Source: a virus. Taken from it: DNA of 64,000 nt. The notes under the pieces were generated by a model, which saw only the letters and a program-made list of their open reading frames with translations, was not told where the DNA came from and made no database searches. The DNA is taken from IMG/VR virus record IMGVR_UViG_3300044998_001357, positions 1 to 64,000 of that record. One strand, 5' to 3'. This document shows positions 32,857-41,000 of this stretch, piece by piece. Position 1 is the first letter of the stretch, and each line of letters starts with the position of its first letter. Made by a program: the position numbers and the translations under genes.

Positions 32857-34443
32857 GTGCGTGCCTACAGCTATATCCGGTTCTCGAACCTCAAACAACA
32901 ACGAGGCGAATCGTTTCGCCGACAGTCGGAATTCGCAGCCAACATCTGCCGCGAAAATGGCTGGCAGCTGGACGACACCCTCACACTCCACGACCTGGGT
33001 GTGTCGGCCTTCCGTGGGAAGAACGCCAAGGTTGGTGCCCTGGCAGAGTTCCTCGATGCGGTCCGCAGCGAGCGCGTGCCGGCCGGGTCCGTGCTCATTA
33101 TCGAGAGCATCGACCGGTTAAGCCGGAACAAGGTGGGCGAGGCCCTCCAACTGTTCATCTCCATCCTCAATAGCGGCGTTTCCATCCTGACCCTCGAACC
33201 AAGGCGGCACTACACCTCGAACTCCATCAATGAAATCGCATCCCTGCTTGAGCCGATTATCTATATGAGTCGAGCCCACGAGGAGTCGGCCACCAAGTCC
33301 TACCGGCTGAAGGACGCCTGGGCCAAAAAGAAACAGCGTGCCGCCTCTGCCCGAACTCCCATCAGTCGAAATTGCCCTCGTTGGCTGGAACTCACCGAGA
33401 ACGGCTACGTCATTATCCCCGAACGGGCAGCCACGGTGGTCAAGATTTTCGAACTATGCCGGGATGGGTTAGGTATTCAGCGAATCCGAAACTACCTGAT
33501 TGCAAACCAGGAAGTTCACAAGCCATTTGGGGACTCGGGCAAGTGGCGAAGTAGTTACGTTGAAACCATCCTGAAAAGCCGTGCGGTCTTTGGGGAATAT
33601 CAGCCTGGTGCGCGCGACGAACAGAATCAAAAAAAGACCTGCGGTTCACCCATTGAGAACTACTTCCCGGTGGTGGTGTCCCAGGAACTTTTCTTTGCCG
33701 CCCAGTCAGCCATGCAATCCCGCTACCGTTCAGCAGGAAGGCCCGGAATGCGGGAAGCCAACCTCTTTACCGGGATTGTCTGGTGCGCCCGAACCAAGAC
33801 CAGGATGTCGGTCATCTCTTTTCGGTCCTATCGCTACCTGACCTCCGGAGCGGTTGCCCAGGGCAAGGTGCGTCGGGGTAACCCCTACAGCTTCCCCTAT
33901 AAAGAGTTTGAGCAAGCGATGCTACAAACGCTCTCGGAACTCCCCGTCGACGACACCCAGGAGGACGAACTGTCTCAGCAAGTGCAGTCCATCCAGGGAA
34001 GAATTGAAGTTATCGATAAACGTATCGAGGAGGCGGAGAAACGGGTGGTCGACCCAACCGAGGAACAGCCAGGGGTTTACATTAATATCATCAAAGCACT
34101 TAACATAAGCAAGTTAGACATGGTGCGTCAGCTAGAAGAAGTAAAGGGGAAGCAAGGATTGAAGCAATCTAATAGCTTTGATTCTCTTTTACATAAGCTT
34201 GAGAGTCTGCCGCTTGATGAGCTCGAGCCGGCTCGGCAAAAGTTGAAAAGCAGGATTCGAAGCATCGTAGATGCCATCTGGGTCCATATTTCAATAATCA
34301 ATAACAAAACACGAGTTGCGCAAGCTCAGGTTTTTCTCAAAAACGGTAAAAGGAAGCATATTCTTTTTTACAGTCATCCCGGCAAGGGACGCCTTCCCAC
34401 GCCCATCGAGGACTTCTCTCAGGCCGATTTGCGGGAGATGTAG
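32857..34443 (+). CDS. Large serine recombinase (integrase)
   Basis: 528 residues, GTG start after a strong AGGAGG. The N-terminal resolvase domain has the catalytic serine in YIRFSN (residue 10), ESIDRLSRN and the long E helix; a Recombinase domain covers about 170-280 (GLGIQRIRNYL); the zinc ribbon is degenerate (one clear Cys in VWCARTKT); a coiled coil at about 370-400 is followed by a basic C-terminus. Such enzymes integrate and excise temperate phages at short att sites, usually directly beside the gene. The adjacent ygiQ fragment fits a gene-disrupting attachment site. Confidence 0.9.
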   Translation: MRAYSYIRFSNLKQQRGESFRRQSEFAANICRENGWQLDDTLTLHDLGVSAFRGKNAKVGALAEFLDAVRSERVPAGSVLIIESIDRLSRNKVGEALQLFISILNSGVSILTLEPRRHYTSNSINEIASLLEPIIYMSRAHEESATKSYRLKDAWAKKKQRAASARTPISRNCPRWLELTENGYVIIPERAATVVKIFELCRDGLGIQRIRNYLIANQEVHKPFGDSGKWRSSYVETILKSRAVFGEYQPGARDEQNQKKTCGSPIENYFPVVVSQELFFAAQSAMQSRYRSAGRPGMREANLFTGIVWCARTKTRMSVISFRSYRYLTSGAVAQGKVRRGNPYSFPYKEFEQAMLQTLSELPVDDTQEDELSQQVQSIQGRIEVIDKRIEEAEKRVVDPTEEQPGVYINIIKALNISKLDMVRQLEEVKGKQGLKQSNSFDSLLHKLESLPLDELEPARQKLKSRIRSIVDAIWVHISIINNKTRVAQAQVFLKNGKRKHILFYSHPGKGRLPTPIEDFSQADLREM

Positions 34444-34628
34444 GCAACAGAAGAATTGCGTCCGCTCACCGTGAAGGCTCGCAGGGCCTCGCGCTCGCAT
34501 CGCTCGTAGGCATCTCCCTGCCCCGGGAGATGACCGCGAAACTGAAGGGCCTCGGTCCAGGAGTTGACCCACTTCTCCCCATCCCAAGACTCGCCATCTT
34601 TGTTCACAACCACAAAGCAATCACCCAT
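34419..34628 (-). CDS. Unknown small protein, minus strand
   Basis: 69 residues, ATG at 34628 after GAGGTG. FVVVNKDGESWDGEKWV then helical EALQFRG and CEREALRAF; a reasonable folded small protein. Its end overlaps the recombinase 3' end by 25 bases (convergent). Confidence 0.55.
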   Translation of the reverse strand: MGDCFVVVNKDGESWDGEKWVNSWTEALQFRGHLPGQGDAYERCEREALRAFTVSGRNSSVAYISRKSA

Positions 34629-34724
34629 CGCTAACACCTCAATAGGATGGCACCTAGCTTAATCGCCAGTAGGGTGTAGTCAATTGGTTGAGGCGTGCTA
34701 TGATTTGTCAAAAGGGGTGACGAA

Positions 34725-35186
34725 ATGGATGCCGTTCTGGTTCGATATATCGACTTTGCTGACCTGGCGGATATCGTTCGGTGCGAAAGAGCCCGGGGGA
34801 TTAAGTGCTGGGACAAGGAAAGTTTAAAGACGCTTATTAACAAACCCAGGGTGCGTGGCCTTGTGGCCGAGACCATCCTGGACAATAATGCGATTTGGGT
34901 CTGTGGCGCAATGATTTTCGCCGTTGAGTCCGATGGCTACGAAATCCTGTTGCTGTCGCACCATCCCGAAGCACCCGAAGAAACCAAAATTGCCCTCCTG
35001 CGAAAACTCTATACCCGGTCGGAAATGAATGATAAGAAGAATTTAAGGGTCACTATCCTCGACGGGGATTATTCCACGGTCCGTTTTTTCCAGGACCAGG
35101 GATGGGAAGTAAAACTCAGGCCCAATCCCGTCAGCACAGATATATGGGTGGGTACTTTTAAGCAAAAAGCATTCTTGGCCTATTGA
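34725..35186 (+). CDS. GNAT-like N-acetyltransferase
   Basis: 153 residues. RYIDFADLADIVRCERA at the N-terminus matches the first strand and helix of RimI-type GNAT proteins, and STVRFFQDQGWE the last conserved helix-turn. The acetyl-CoA loop (Q/R-x-x-G-x-G/A) is not obvious, so binding may be altered. Substrate unknown. Confidence 0.6.
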   Translation: MDAVLVRYIDFADLADIVRCERARGIKCWDKESLKTLINKPRVRGLVAETILDNNAIWVCGAMIFAVESDGYEILLLSHHPEAPEETKIALLRKLYTRSEMNDKKNLRVTILDGDYSTVRFFQDQGWEVKLRPNPVSTDIWVGTFKQKAFLAY

Positions 35187-35213
35187 TTAAGTGATTTTTC
35201 TGGATATCATTGT

Positions 35214-35237
35214 AGGTCGCCCAAAAGGCGACCTTTG
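35214..35237 (+). terminator. Weak terminator/attenuator hairpin
   Basis: AGGTCGCC/GGCGACCT (8 bp, 5-base loop) followed by only three T; placed in the 72-base gap before the methylase. Confidence 0.45.
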
Positions 35238-35258
35238 GCTATTTACTCAGGTGGGAAA

Positions 35259-36140
35259 ATGTTTAATGCCTTGCTGCCGTACTATGGCTGTAAACGACAG
35301 TCCGCTCTCCGAATCGGGGCCTTTTTGGGAAAACACACCGCCTACTGGGATGTTTTCTGTGCTTCCTGCTCGGTACTCTTTGCCAAGGAGCCCTCGCGCA
35401 TTGAAGTGGTGAACGACCTTCATGGAGGTGTCGTCAACCTTGCGCGTGTGGTGGCAAACGACAACCTGGCACCGCTTCTGTTTGACAAGCTGTCCCGAAC
35501 CGCCTTTTGTGAACCGCTGTACCATGAGATGCGCTCCAGGCTCGAGGAAGGTATCTCAGACCCCCTAGAATGGGCGTATAGCTATCTGGTGGTCTCCTGG
35601 CAGGGGCAAAATGGATTCACCGGCACCCAGAAGGAAAACAGGACCAGTTTTTGCAAACGGTTTGGGACCGGTGGTGGCGACCCGGCGACCCGGTTCCGAA
35701 ATATGGTCGCCCATCTACCAAGTTGGTGGGAACGGCTACGAGGAGTTACCATTCTCCAGAGCAACGCCTTTGACCTACTGAAGCGTATCGCCGACGAACC
35801 TGGTACGGTGATTTACTGTGACCCGCCTTACTACGAGAAGACGCTTCAATATCGCCACGATTTCACCAAGGAGGACCACGAAAAACTTGCCAAGGCCCTG
35901 AACCGGTTCCAGAAAGCTCGTGTCGTGGTGAGTTACTACGACCATGAAATTATCGACGAATTTTATGTTGGTGGTGGATTCATGAAATTCGACATTGAAA
36001 CTCGTAAAACCCTATCCCTATCAATGGGTAAGACAGAATCTCGCGCCCCGGAAATCCTATGGGTGAAGAACTATGAAGAAGATAGTGGTGGTGGGACTCC
36101 TGCCCGGGCAGGCAAAAAAAGTAGAAAGTGGGTGTCCTGA
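35259..36140 (+). CDS. dam: DNA adenine methylase (Dam type)
   Basis: 293 residues, ATG after AGGTGGG. Catalytic DPPY lies near residue 188 (YCDPPYYEK), and the SAM-binding motif is near 10-40 (YYGCKRQSA and TAYWDVFCAS). The D12/Dam family methylates adenine N6, often in GATC. In a phage it can hide DNA from restriction or control packaging and transcription. The C-terminal 25 residues overlap the next gene in another frame. Confidence 0.88.
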   Translation: MFNALLPYYGCKRQSALRIGAFLGKHTAYWDVFCASCSVLFAKEPSRIEVVNDLHGGVVNLARVVANDNLAPLLFDKLSRTAFCEPLYHEMRSRLEEGISDPLEWAYSYLVVSWQGQNGFTGTQKENRTSFCKRFGTGGGDPATRFRNMVAHLPSWWERLRGVTILQSNAFDLLKRIADEPGTVIYCDPPYYEKTLQYRHDFTKEDHEKLAKALNRFQKARVVVSYYDHEIIDEFYVGGGFMKFDIETRKTLSLSMGKTESRAPEILWVKNYEEDSGGGTPARAGKKSRKWVS

Positions 36141-36375
36141 GGCAAGCCTCACGTTCGTTCAGGCTGACAAGAAAAATCGTTTGCCACCCGGTGAACACGT
36201 CGTATTAGTAACCAAGTTCATCCGCCACGGATGGACCGAATCCGCCTATAAAAAGTTTGACCGAGAAAACATCCATTTTCACGATGGCGGCATTAGTGGC
36301 CTAATTGTCAAAATTAAGGGTATCTGCAAGGAGCAAGGCCGTGGATTTTTTAAATCTGCTGAAAAAAACACTTGA
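36073..36375 (+). CDS. DUF2325-like small protein
   Basis: 100 residues, overlapping the methylase 3' end by 68 bases. Starts with a Rossmann-type strand (KKIVVVGLLPGQ) and continues with VVLVTKFIRHGWTESA and FHDGGISGLI, similar to DUF2325. Unknown function. Confidence 0.55.
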   Translation: MKKIVVVGLLPGQAKKVESGCPEASLTFVQADKKNRLPPGEHVVLVTKFIRHGWTESAYKKFDRENIHFHDGGISGLIVKIKGICKEQGRGFFKSAEKNT

Positions 36376-36676
36376 TGACGTGAAAGAAGCCAATTTTGCC
36401 GAGGCGGGGATAGGTTTCGCCGAACTGGCACGTTTTTGCCGGCGCATCGACAATAGTGGCGTTGCGCCTCCAACCGAGACCGTGTTTTACTGTATCGTTC
36501 ATGGCGCTGTCTGGGAAGTGGACCTGCCAACCATTCAAACTATCCTGAGGCGTATTGCCAAGGGTCGAGGTTTCCAAATGGAAGGAAGGCTTCTCACGCG
36601 AGAAGCATTCTTTCTGGATACGATGACGCAATCAGAGGCACGAGCAGGACTTCTTGACCTACCGGAGGAATCATAA
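36341..36676 (+). CDS. Unknown 111-residue protein, GTG start
   Basis: GTG after AAGGAG, overlapping the previous gene. Helical with cysteine in LARFCRRID and a C-terminal TQSEARAGLLDL. Looks like the last gene before a terminator. Confidence 0.55.
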   Translation: MDFLNLLKKTLDDVKEANFAEAGIGFAELARFCRRIDNSGVAPPTETVFYCIVHGAVWEVDLPTIQTILRRIAKGRGFQMEGRLLTREAFFLDTMTQSEARAGLLDLPEES

Positions 36677-36793
36677 ACAGGACGGTCCATCCCGCGTTTT
36701 AGGGTATCTCGATGAACAAGACCGCTCTCCTGACACCAGCATCCAGGATGATAGGTGTGTTGACTACAACATAGCATAAGCAGAAGCAAAAAG

Positions 36794-36827
36794 AGGGTGG
36801 TGGTATAATCCACTACCCTTTTCTTTT
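36794..36827 (+). terminator. Rho-independent terminator
   Basis: AGGGTGGTGG/CCACTACCCT (10 bp, one G-U), loop TATAAT, tail TTTTCTTTT. Confidence 0.82.
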
Positions 36828-36838
36828 GGTATATCACT

Positions 36839-36918
<80 letters not shown>

Positions 36919-37017
36919 TTCTGTACGCCACCTTAACATCCTCTGCTTAAAAGTACTAAGCTAAGGTGGGGAAGCGACTACCAAAATCCGAACTTTTTTT
37001 TTGAAAGGGGCTTCGCC

Positions 37018-37248
37018 GTGGTGATTGTTGAAGTTCTCGACAACGAGGATAACATCATGGGCTTTTTCGTAACCGAACTCTCCGCACCGGAGTGTCAATC
37101 CAGACCGCTTCTGGAGTTTGAGGGGGTGCCGGGCCAGTGGTGGCCCTCGGGGGGCTTTGAATACCTCCAAACAGAAGGGCCAAACGCCTGGTTCAGACAT
37201 GCGGCAAGACTGGGAGAGGTTCACCTAGCCACTAGAAAATTTTTCTAG
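37018..37248 (+). CDS. Unknown 76-residue protein, GTG start
   Basis: GTG start (weak site GAAAGGGG). Two strands at the start (VIVEVLDNEDNIMGFFV). Its stop lies inside a 19-bp palindrome. Confidence 0.5.
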   Translation: MVIVEVLDNEDNIMGFFVTELSAPECQSRPLLEFEGVPGQWWPSGGFEYLQTEGPNAWFRHAARLGEVHLATRKFF

Positions 37249-37249
37249 T
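37231..37249. promoter_or_regulatory. 19-bp palindrome, possible operator
   Basis: ACTAGAAAA-T-TTTTCTAGT, perfect dyad around one central base, eight bases upstream of a promoter-like TTGACT. Could also work as a weak terminator for the 37018 gene. Confidence 0.5.
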
Positions 37250-37257
37250 TCGAGCTA

Positions 37258-37285
37258 TTGACTATACAGGGCAAGCTCCTAATTA
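37258..37285 (+). promoter_or_regulatory. Possible promoter
   Basis: TTGACT (37258-37263), 16-base spacer, TAATTA (37280-37285), ahead of the 37322 and DUF932 genes. Confidence 0.45.
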
Positions 37286-37321
37286 TTGAGTCAGAGAAAA
37301 CGCTAGCTTTAGGAGCGATGG

Positions 37322-37546
37322 ATGACGTTGTTCTTGTCGGTAGCTGTTTTTCGTGGTTGCTTGCCAACCACCAGCCCTGTCGCTCAAGACCTCTCTGTGA
37401 CGCTTTGGGTGTTTGCCCAGTCCTCGGTGGTCACTGCTTACGTCAGCGGGCTAGGGTTCGCTGGGGGGAGGGGTACACGGGCCTCGACATCGCCGACATT
37501 ACCCCGGCGCACCGGCAGTACCGTTTTGGCCGAATTGAAGGATTAA
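37322..37546 (+). CDS. Possible small secreted protein
   Basis: 74 residues after AGGAG. Hydrophobic start (MTLFLSVAVFRGCLP) like a signal sequence, then Thr/Ser/Val-rich. An overlapping frame (37258-37563) has no ribosome site and looks unnatural. Confidence 0.4.
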   Translation: MTLFLSVAVFRGCLPTTSPVAQDLSVTLWVFAQSSVVTAYVSGLGFAGGRGTRASTSPTLPRRTGSTVLAELKD

Positions 37547-37566
37547 TTCACATTGTGAACTAGGAG

Positions 37567-38790
37567 ATGAAAATGATTTTGCGAGGAAATTCTGAACTTC
37601 TGGAGAAAGGCTCGTTCGTTCTCCAGCATCAGCCCCTGGCGACCAAGGAAGGTTTCCGGAACGTCGCCAAGAAATGGTACGACAAGACCATCTCCTTTCC
37701 CCAGGCGATGGAGAAACTGGAACAGGACCGCAGCCACACCACCGACCTGAATGCGACTCTGGACGAGATGGTGCCTGCAGTAAACGAAGCGGGTCGTTTT
37801 GTCTTTCGATATCAGGACGGACGTGAGTTTCAGCCCACCCGTTTTGCTTTGACTCAGCTGGCCGGCTGGGCCTCAACCAGCCGCTGGGTACTGGAAAGCC
37901 TCTCCAGCCCACAGCTGGACCGCAGGGGCCGAAAACAGTACGACCGCGACCGCCAGGACGCCGAGACGCTACTGACCATAGTCCAAAATGGTCTCAGGCG
38001 TACCAAACCGGGCAAGCTCTTTCTGTGGCGAATCCGGGACGACAATACGCTCCGGGCGATTCTGTCCGACCGCTACGCCGTCGTGGATAATCGCTGGTTG
38101 CTTGAGTCCATGGAGCAACTGATTCCTGGTGGACGGGTAAGCCACTGGCGTGGAAACAGCGATTCGCTATACACAAACATTTTGATTCCTGATAGTATTC
38201 GGGCCGAGAGCGACAGCGACTATGGCGGCATGTTCTTTGTCGGCAACAGCGAGATTGGCGAAAGCCGATTGTCGGTGTATCCCTCTCTTTTCCGTGCGAT
38301 TTGCTGGAATGGCTGCATCTGGGGACAAAAAAAGGGTGAGGCCCTTACTCGGATTCATCGTGGCCGAGTGGACCTGAACGCCCTGCAGGTAGCCATTCGC
38401 GAGAATCTGAACTCGCAGATTCCTCTGCTCAACAACGGCATCAACTCCCTGCTGCAGACCAGGATGCTTCGTTGGGAGAACAGTTCTGCCACACCGCTAC
38501 TGGCGCAGGTGGCCATGGACGCCCGGATGAGCCGCAAGCAGGTTAAAGAGTTTCTAGGGGCCTACGACACAGAAGCCGTGACCACTCCGGAATATCGAAA
38601 CACCCTGTTTGGCATCATCAACGCCATTACCCGAGCAGGACAGAATCTGGAAGACTCGGACTGGGTGAGGTTTGATGAACTGGGCGGACGCATCCTGGCC
38701 GAGGGAGAAATTGGTTGGGAGCGAACGATTAAGCGGGCTATGTCGTTGCGCACAAGCGAGATTGAGTCCGTTTTAGGTATGGCTGGATAA
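37567..38790 (+). CDS. DUF932 (phage/plasmid-like) protein
   Basis: 407 residues after a TAGGAG site. Contains the family pattern: FALTQLAGW, RYAVVDNRWLLESM, NILIPD, EIGESRLSVYPSLFR and CWNGCIWG. DUF932 proteins occur on plasmids and phages; their role is not established, with links to DNA metabolism only by context. Confidence 0.85.
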   Translation: MKMILRGNSELLEKGSFVLQHQPLATKEGFRNVAKKWYDKTISFPQAMEKLEQDRSHTTDLNATLDEMVPAVNEAGRFVFRYQDGREFQPTRFALTQLAGWASTSRWVLESLSSPQLDRRGRKQYDRDRQDAETLLTIVQNGLRRTKPGKLFLWRIRDDNTLRAILSDRYAVVDNRWLLESMEQLIPGGRVSHWRGNSDSLYTNILIPDSIRAESDSDYGGMFFVGNSEIGESRLSVYPSLFRAICWNGCIWGQKKGEALTRIHRGRVDLNALQVAIRENLNSQIPLLNNGINSLLQTRMLRWENSSATPLLAQVAMDARMSRKQVKEFLGAYDTEAVTTPEYRNTLFGIINAITRAGQNLEDSDWVRFDELGGRILAEGEIGWERTIKRAMSLRTSEIESVLGMAG

Positions 38791-38838
38791 ATTAATTTTT
38801 TCAGCTATTCTTCAGTCTCGTTACATACTAGAATGCAG

Positions 38839-38871
38839 GATGTCGCCAGCTAAGCTCAGGTTGGCGGCATC
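38839..38871 (+). promoter_or_regulatory. Leader hairpin before 38926
   Basis: GATGTCGCCA/TGGCGGCATC, 10-bp stem with one G-U, 13-base loop, no T tract. It may be a terminator remnant or a leader structure. Confidence 0.4.
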
Positions 38872-38925
38872 ACTTCTGGGATGAGCTTGGCCCCTTTAGT
38901 GGGGATTTGGTGAGGTGACTGAAGC

Positions 38926-39180
38926 ATGGCAAAAAAACGAACGGAGTATGATGTAACTCCAGAGCAGTTTATCGAGGCCTGGCAGACCTCACAGAGTGCT
39001 CAGGAAGTGGCGACTCGTCTTAAGATGCCTAAACCAATTGTTCTTGCCAGGGCATCTTTCTACCGCCAGGCAGGAATCAATCTGAAAAAAATGCCACGAA
39101 AAACCAGCCGCGAACTTGATGTTGAGCGACTGAATAAACTAATTGAAGAATTGAGGCGCAAGGAATCACCCAGGAGGTAG
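38926..39180 (+). CDS. Small HTH-like protein, paralogue A
   Basis: 84 residues. PEQFIEAWQTSQSAQEVATRL followed by ARASFYRQAGINLKKM and LDVERLNKLI. The EVATRLKMPKPIVLARAS stretch resembles a helix-turn-helix. Closely related in sequence to the protein at 39962. Confidence 0.62.
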   Translation: MAKKRTEYDVTPEQFIEAWQTSQSAQEVATRLKMPKPIVLARASFYRQAGINLKKMPRKTSRELDVERLNKLIEELRRKESPRR

Positions 39181-39198
39181 GTTTCTTTTTCTCTCAAG

Positions 39199-39223
39199 GC
39201 GACCTCATGGTCGCTTTTTTTTT
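39199..39223 (+). terminator. Rho-independent terminator
   Basis: GCGACC-TCAT-GGTCGC followed by nine T. Confidence 0.85.
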
Positions 39224-39242
39224 GTTGTTGGCGTGCAAACTG

Positions 39243-39270
39243 TTGACCAAGTTATTTTGTAAACTATACT
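39243..39270 (+). promoter_or_regulatory. Sigma70-type promoter
   Basis: TTGACC (39243-39248), 16-base spacer, TATACT (39265-39270), directly after a terminator. Confidence 0.65.
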
Positions 39271-39319
39271 CTGTCCTAAGGTATTGGCGTCAATGAGCGA
39301 CAAGCCTTGACCGGTAAAT

Positions 39320-39433
39320 TTGTACAGTTATCCTTGGGGAGAGTTGGTTACCGGTGCAGGTGGAAACATTCGCCGCAATCTGGAGGGAATCACGGTCCGG
39401 AAGAGCTATGTCCGCCGTAACGAGATTCTTTAG
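39320..39433 (+). CDS. Possible 37-residue protein, TTG start
   Basis: Frame encoding GELVTGAGGNIRRNLEGI and ending YVRRNEIL, natural-looking composition, but only a TTG start without a clear ribosome site. Could be the end of a lost gene. It ends eight bases before the RNase H-like ATG. Confidence 0.3.
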   Translation: MYSYPWGELVTGAGGNIRRNLEGITVRKSYVRRNEIL

Positions 39434-39441
39434 GAGAGCTA

Positions 39442-39978
39442 ATGGTCGATTTAGTTCCAATTTTCGAAGAACTAGCGAAGGGTCTGGGTCTTTCAGAATA
39501 TGATATTCTGATTGTTGGGGACGGCTCCGGAACAGTCGCGGACAAGTCTTGTGGTTGGTATTGTCTTTCGTATAATAAAAGTGCCCGGCAGGTAATCCCA
39601 TATTTTGGTGGTGTTAGTGGCGGCACCAATAATCTTGCCGAACTCGAACCAGGTATTTTTGGATTATGGAGCTATCGCCAGGTTTTGTGGAGCCTTTACG
39701 TTCGCTCCGGCGGAAACAAGGGTGATTTCAAGCCTCTTCGTATGGTGATTGTGTCGGATAGCGAAGTGACTGTTCGTTGCGGAAACAAGCAATACTCCAG
39801 AAATGCTAATGCTCCATTATGGGCGAGTATCGATTGGTTCGAGCGCAAAGGATATACTCTCACCTGGTTTCATGTTCCACGCAACAGCAATCCGCTAAAC
39901 GAACTATGTGATGCCAGGGCTGGAAAAGTGCGGCTCACTTTTCAAGGTATGAGGTTTACGGATGAGCAAGCAAAATAG
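39442..39978 (+). CDS. RNase H-fold protein
   Basis: 178 residues after AGGAGAG. Acidic residues in the RNase HI order: Asp in VGDGSG (about 29), Glu in NLAELEP (about 64), Asp in VSDSEV (about 110), Asp in ELCDARAG (about 157), with the typical WFHVPRNSNPLNE before the last. Likely cuts RNA in RNA-DNA hybrids, for example primer removal. Confidence 0.75.
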   Translation: MVDLVPIFEELAKGLGLSEYDILIVGDGSGTVADKSCGWYCLSYNKSARQVIPYFGGVSGGTNNLAELEPGIFGLWSYRQVLWSLYVRSGGNKGDFKPLRMVIVSDSEVTVRCGNKQYSRNANAPLWASIDWFERKGYTLTWFHVPRNSNPLNELCDARAGKVRLTFQGMRFTDEQAK

Positions 39979-40228
39979 CTACAAATTTTCACCTGAAGAC
40001 TTTGTTCGAGCGTGGGAAACCTCTTCGTCGACAAAAGAAGTATCAAATAAGCTTTCGGCGATTTGTGGGAGAGACGTTCCAGTGCATCTGATTTCGGCTC
40101 GCGCTTCGAAGTATCGCGCACGCGGCGTGAGGTTAAAGTATATGAAGGGTGGTCGAGAGAGCCTTGATGTGGAACTGCTAAACCAGGTAATGCGTGACGC
40201 GAAGGGCGTGGCTCTTTCGGAGAGTTAG
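39962..40228 (+). CDS. Small HTH-like protein, paralogue B
   Basis: 88 residues, start inside the RNase H gene end. SPEDFVRAWETSSSTKEVSNKL, then ISARASKYRARGVRLKYM and LDVELLNQVM align throughout with the 38926 protein. Probable duplicate around the RNase H-like gene. Confidence 0.62.
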   Translation: MSKQNSYKFSPEDFVRAWETSSSTKEVSNKLSAICGRDVPVHLISARASKYRARGVRLKYMKGGRESLDVELLNQVMRDAKGVALSES

Positions 40229-40435
40229 GATACATGTTTGTGAATACCTGAAGTACGCAGGGATACTGCAATCCAAAACTTCCCACCCGTCGCTTCCTTT
40301 GATTACGACTAAATGGAAGGATTATCACTTCTCCAAGGAAGATGGTAGCCTGCTAACCCTCTTTTGTTTTGAGGGGTAGCCACACGACAGCGTAGGTGTA
40401 TTCTCCTGGAGATAAAAAAACTCTGGGGGTGTCTT
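40229..40435 (+). other. Gap with imperfect hairpin
   Basis: GCTAACCCTC/GAGGGGTAGC (40352-40361/40371-40380, one mismatch) with a T-rich loop. No supported gene. Confidence 0.4.
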
Positions 40436-40780
40436 ATGCAGAAGGTGTGGGTAACGAGACTGTTTGGGGGAGCGGCCGCTCGCGGACGGATGAATCCGGC
40501 GGTGCATATGCAGGTTCGCCACGGCCAAGACCCGTTCTGGATTGTGGCGCTACAGTCGGGTAACTACACGGTTGACCTGGCGTTGACCTCGGGGGGCGCA
40601 CCGGTGCGTCGGGCCTATCCCAACGACCTCATGGTGGATGAGCCGGTGGCCAGCGGCTTTGGGTGGCCGACCACGGGCGGCAGCGTGATGACCCATCGCG
40701 TCGGCCAAACCCCGGTGGGTAACATCAATGGTGGGGCCTATCTGGGGCCAGATGGCAAAACAAAGACGTTCACTCGCTGA
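40436..40780 (+). CDS. Unknown 114-residue protein
   Basis: Gly-rich beta protein (VTRLFGGAAARGRMN, SGGAPVRRAYPNDLMV). GC-rich compared with flanks. No family recognised. The 220 bases after it hold no gene that I can support. Confidence 0.55.
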   Translation: MQKVWVTRLFGGAAARGRMNPAVHMQVRHGQDPFWIVALQSGNYTVDLALTSGGAPVRRAYPNDLMVDEPVASGFGWPTTGGSVMTHRVGQTPVGNINGGAYLGPDGKTKTFTR

Positions 40781-41000
40781 TTTAACCCTTCTTGTTCTTT
40801 GGCTTTTCTGGGTTACTAGTAATGGTCGTGAACATGGTCTTAGGCCTGTTTACGACCTTTAGCTGAGAACGCTCATCATTCGTGCCCACCTATGCCCCGG
40901 CGATGAGTAAAATCGCCATTGGCGCATGTAAGATTGTTTTGGTATTGATTCGGTGATGACTGGTCTTTGTGGATGTTTACTTGGCCTCCTAGGAGAAAAA

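Noticed and set aside
37258-37563. 101-codon ORF over the 37322 gene
   Set aside because: No ribosome site and start next to the -35; the 37322 frame has AGGAG and a signal-like start.
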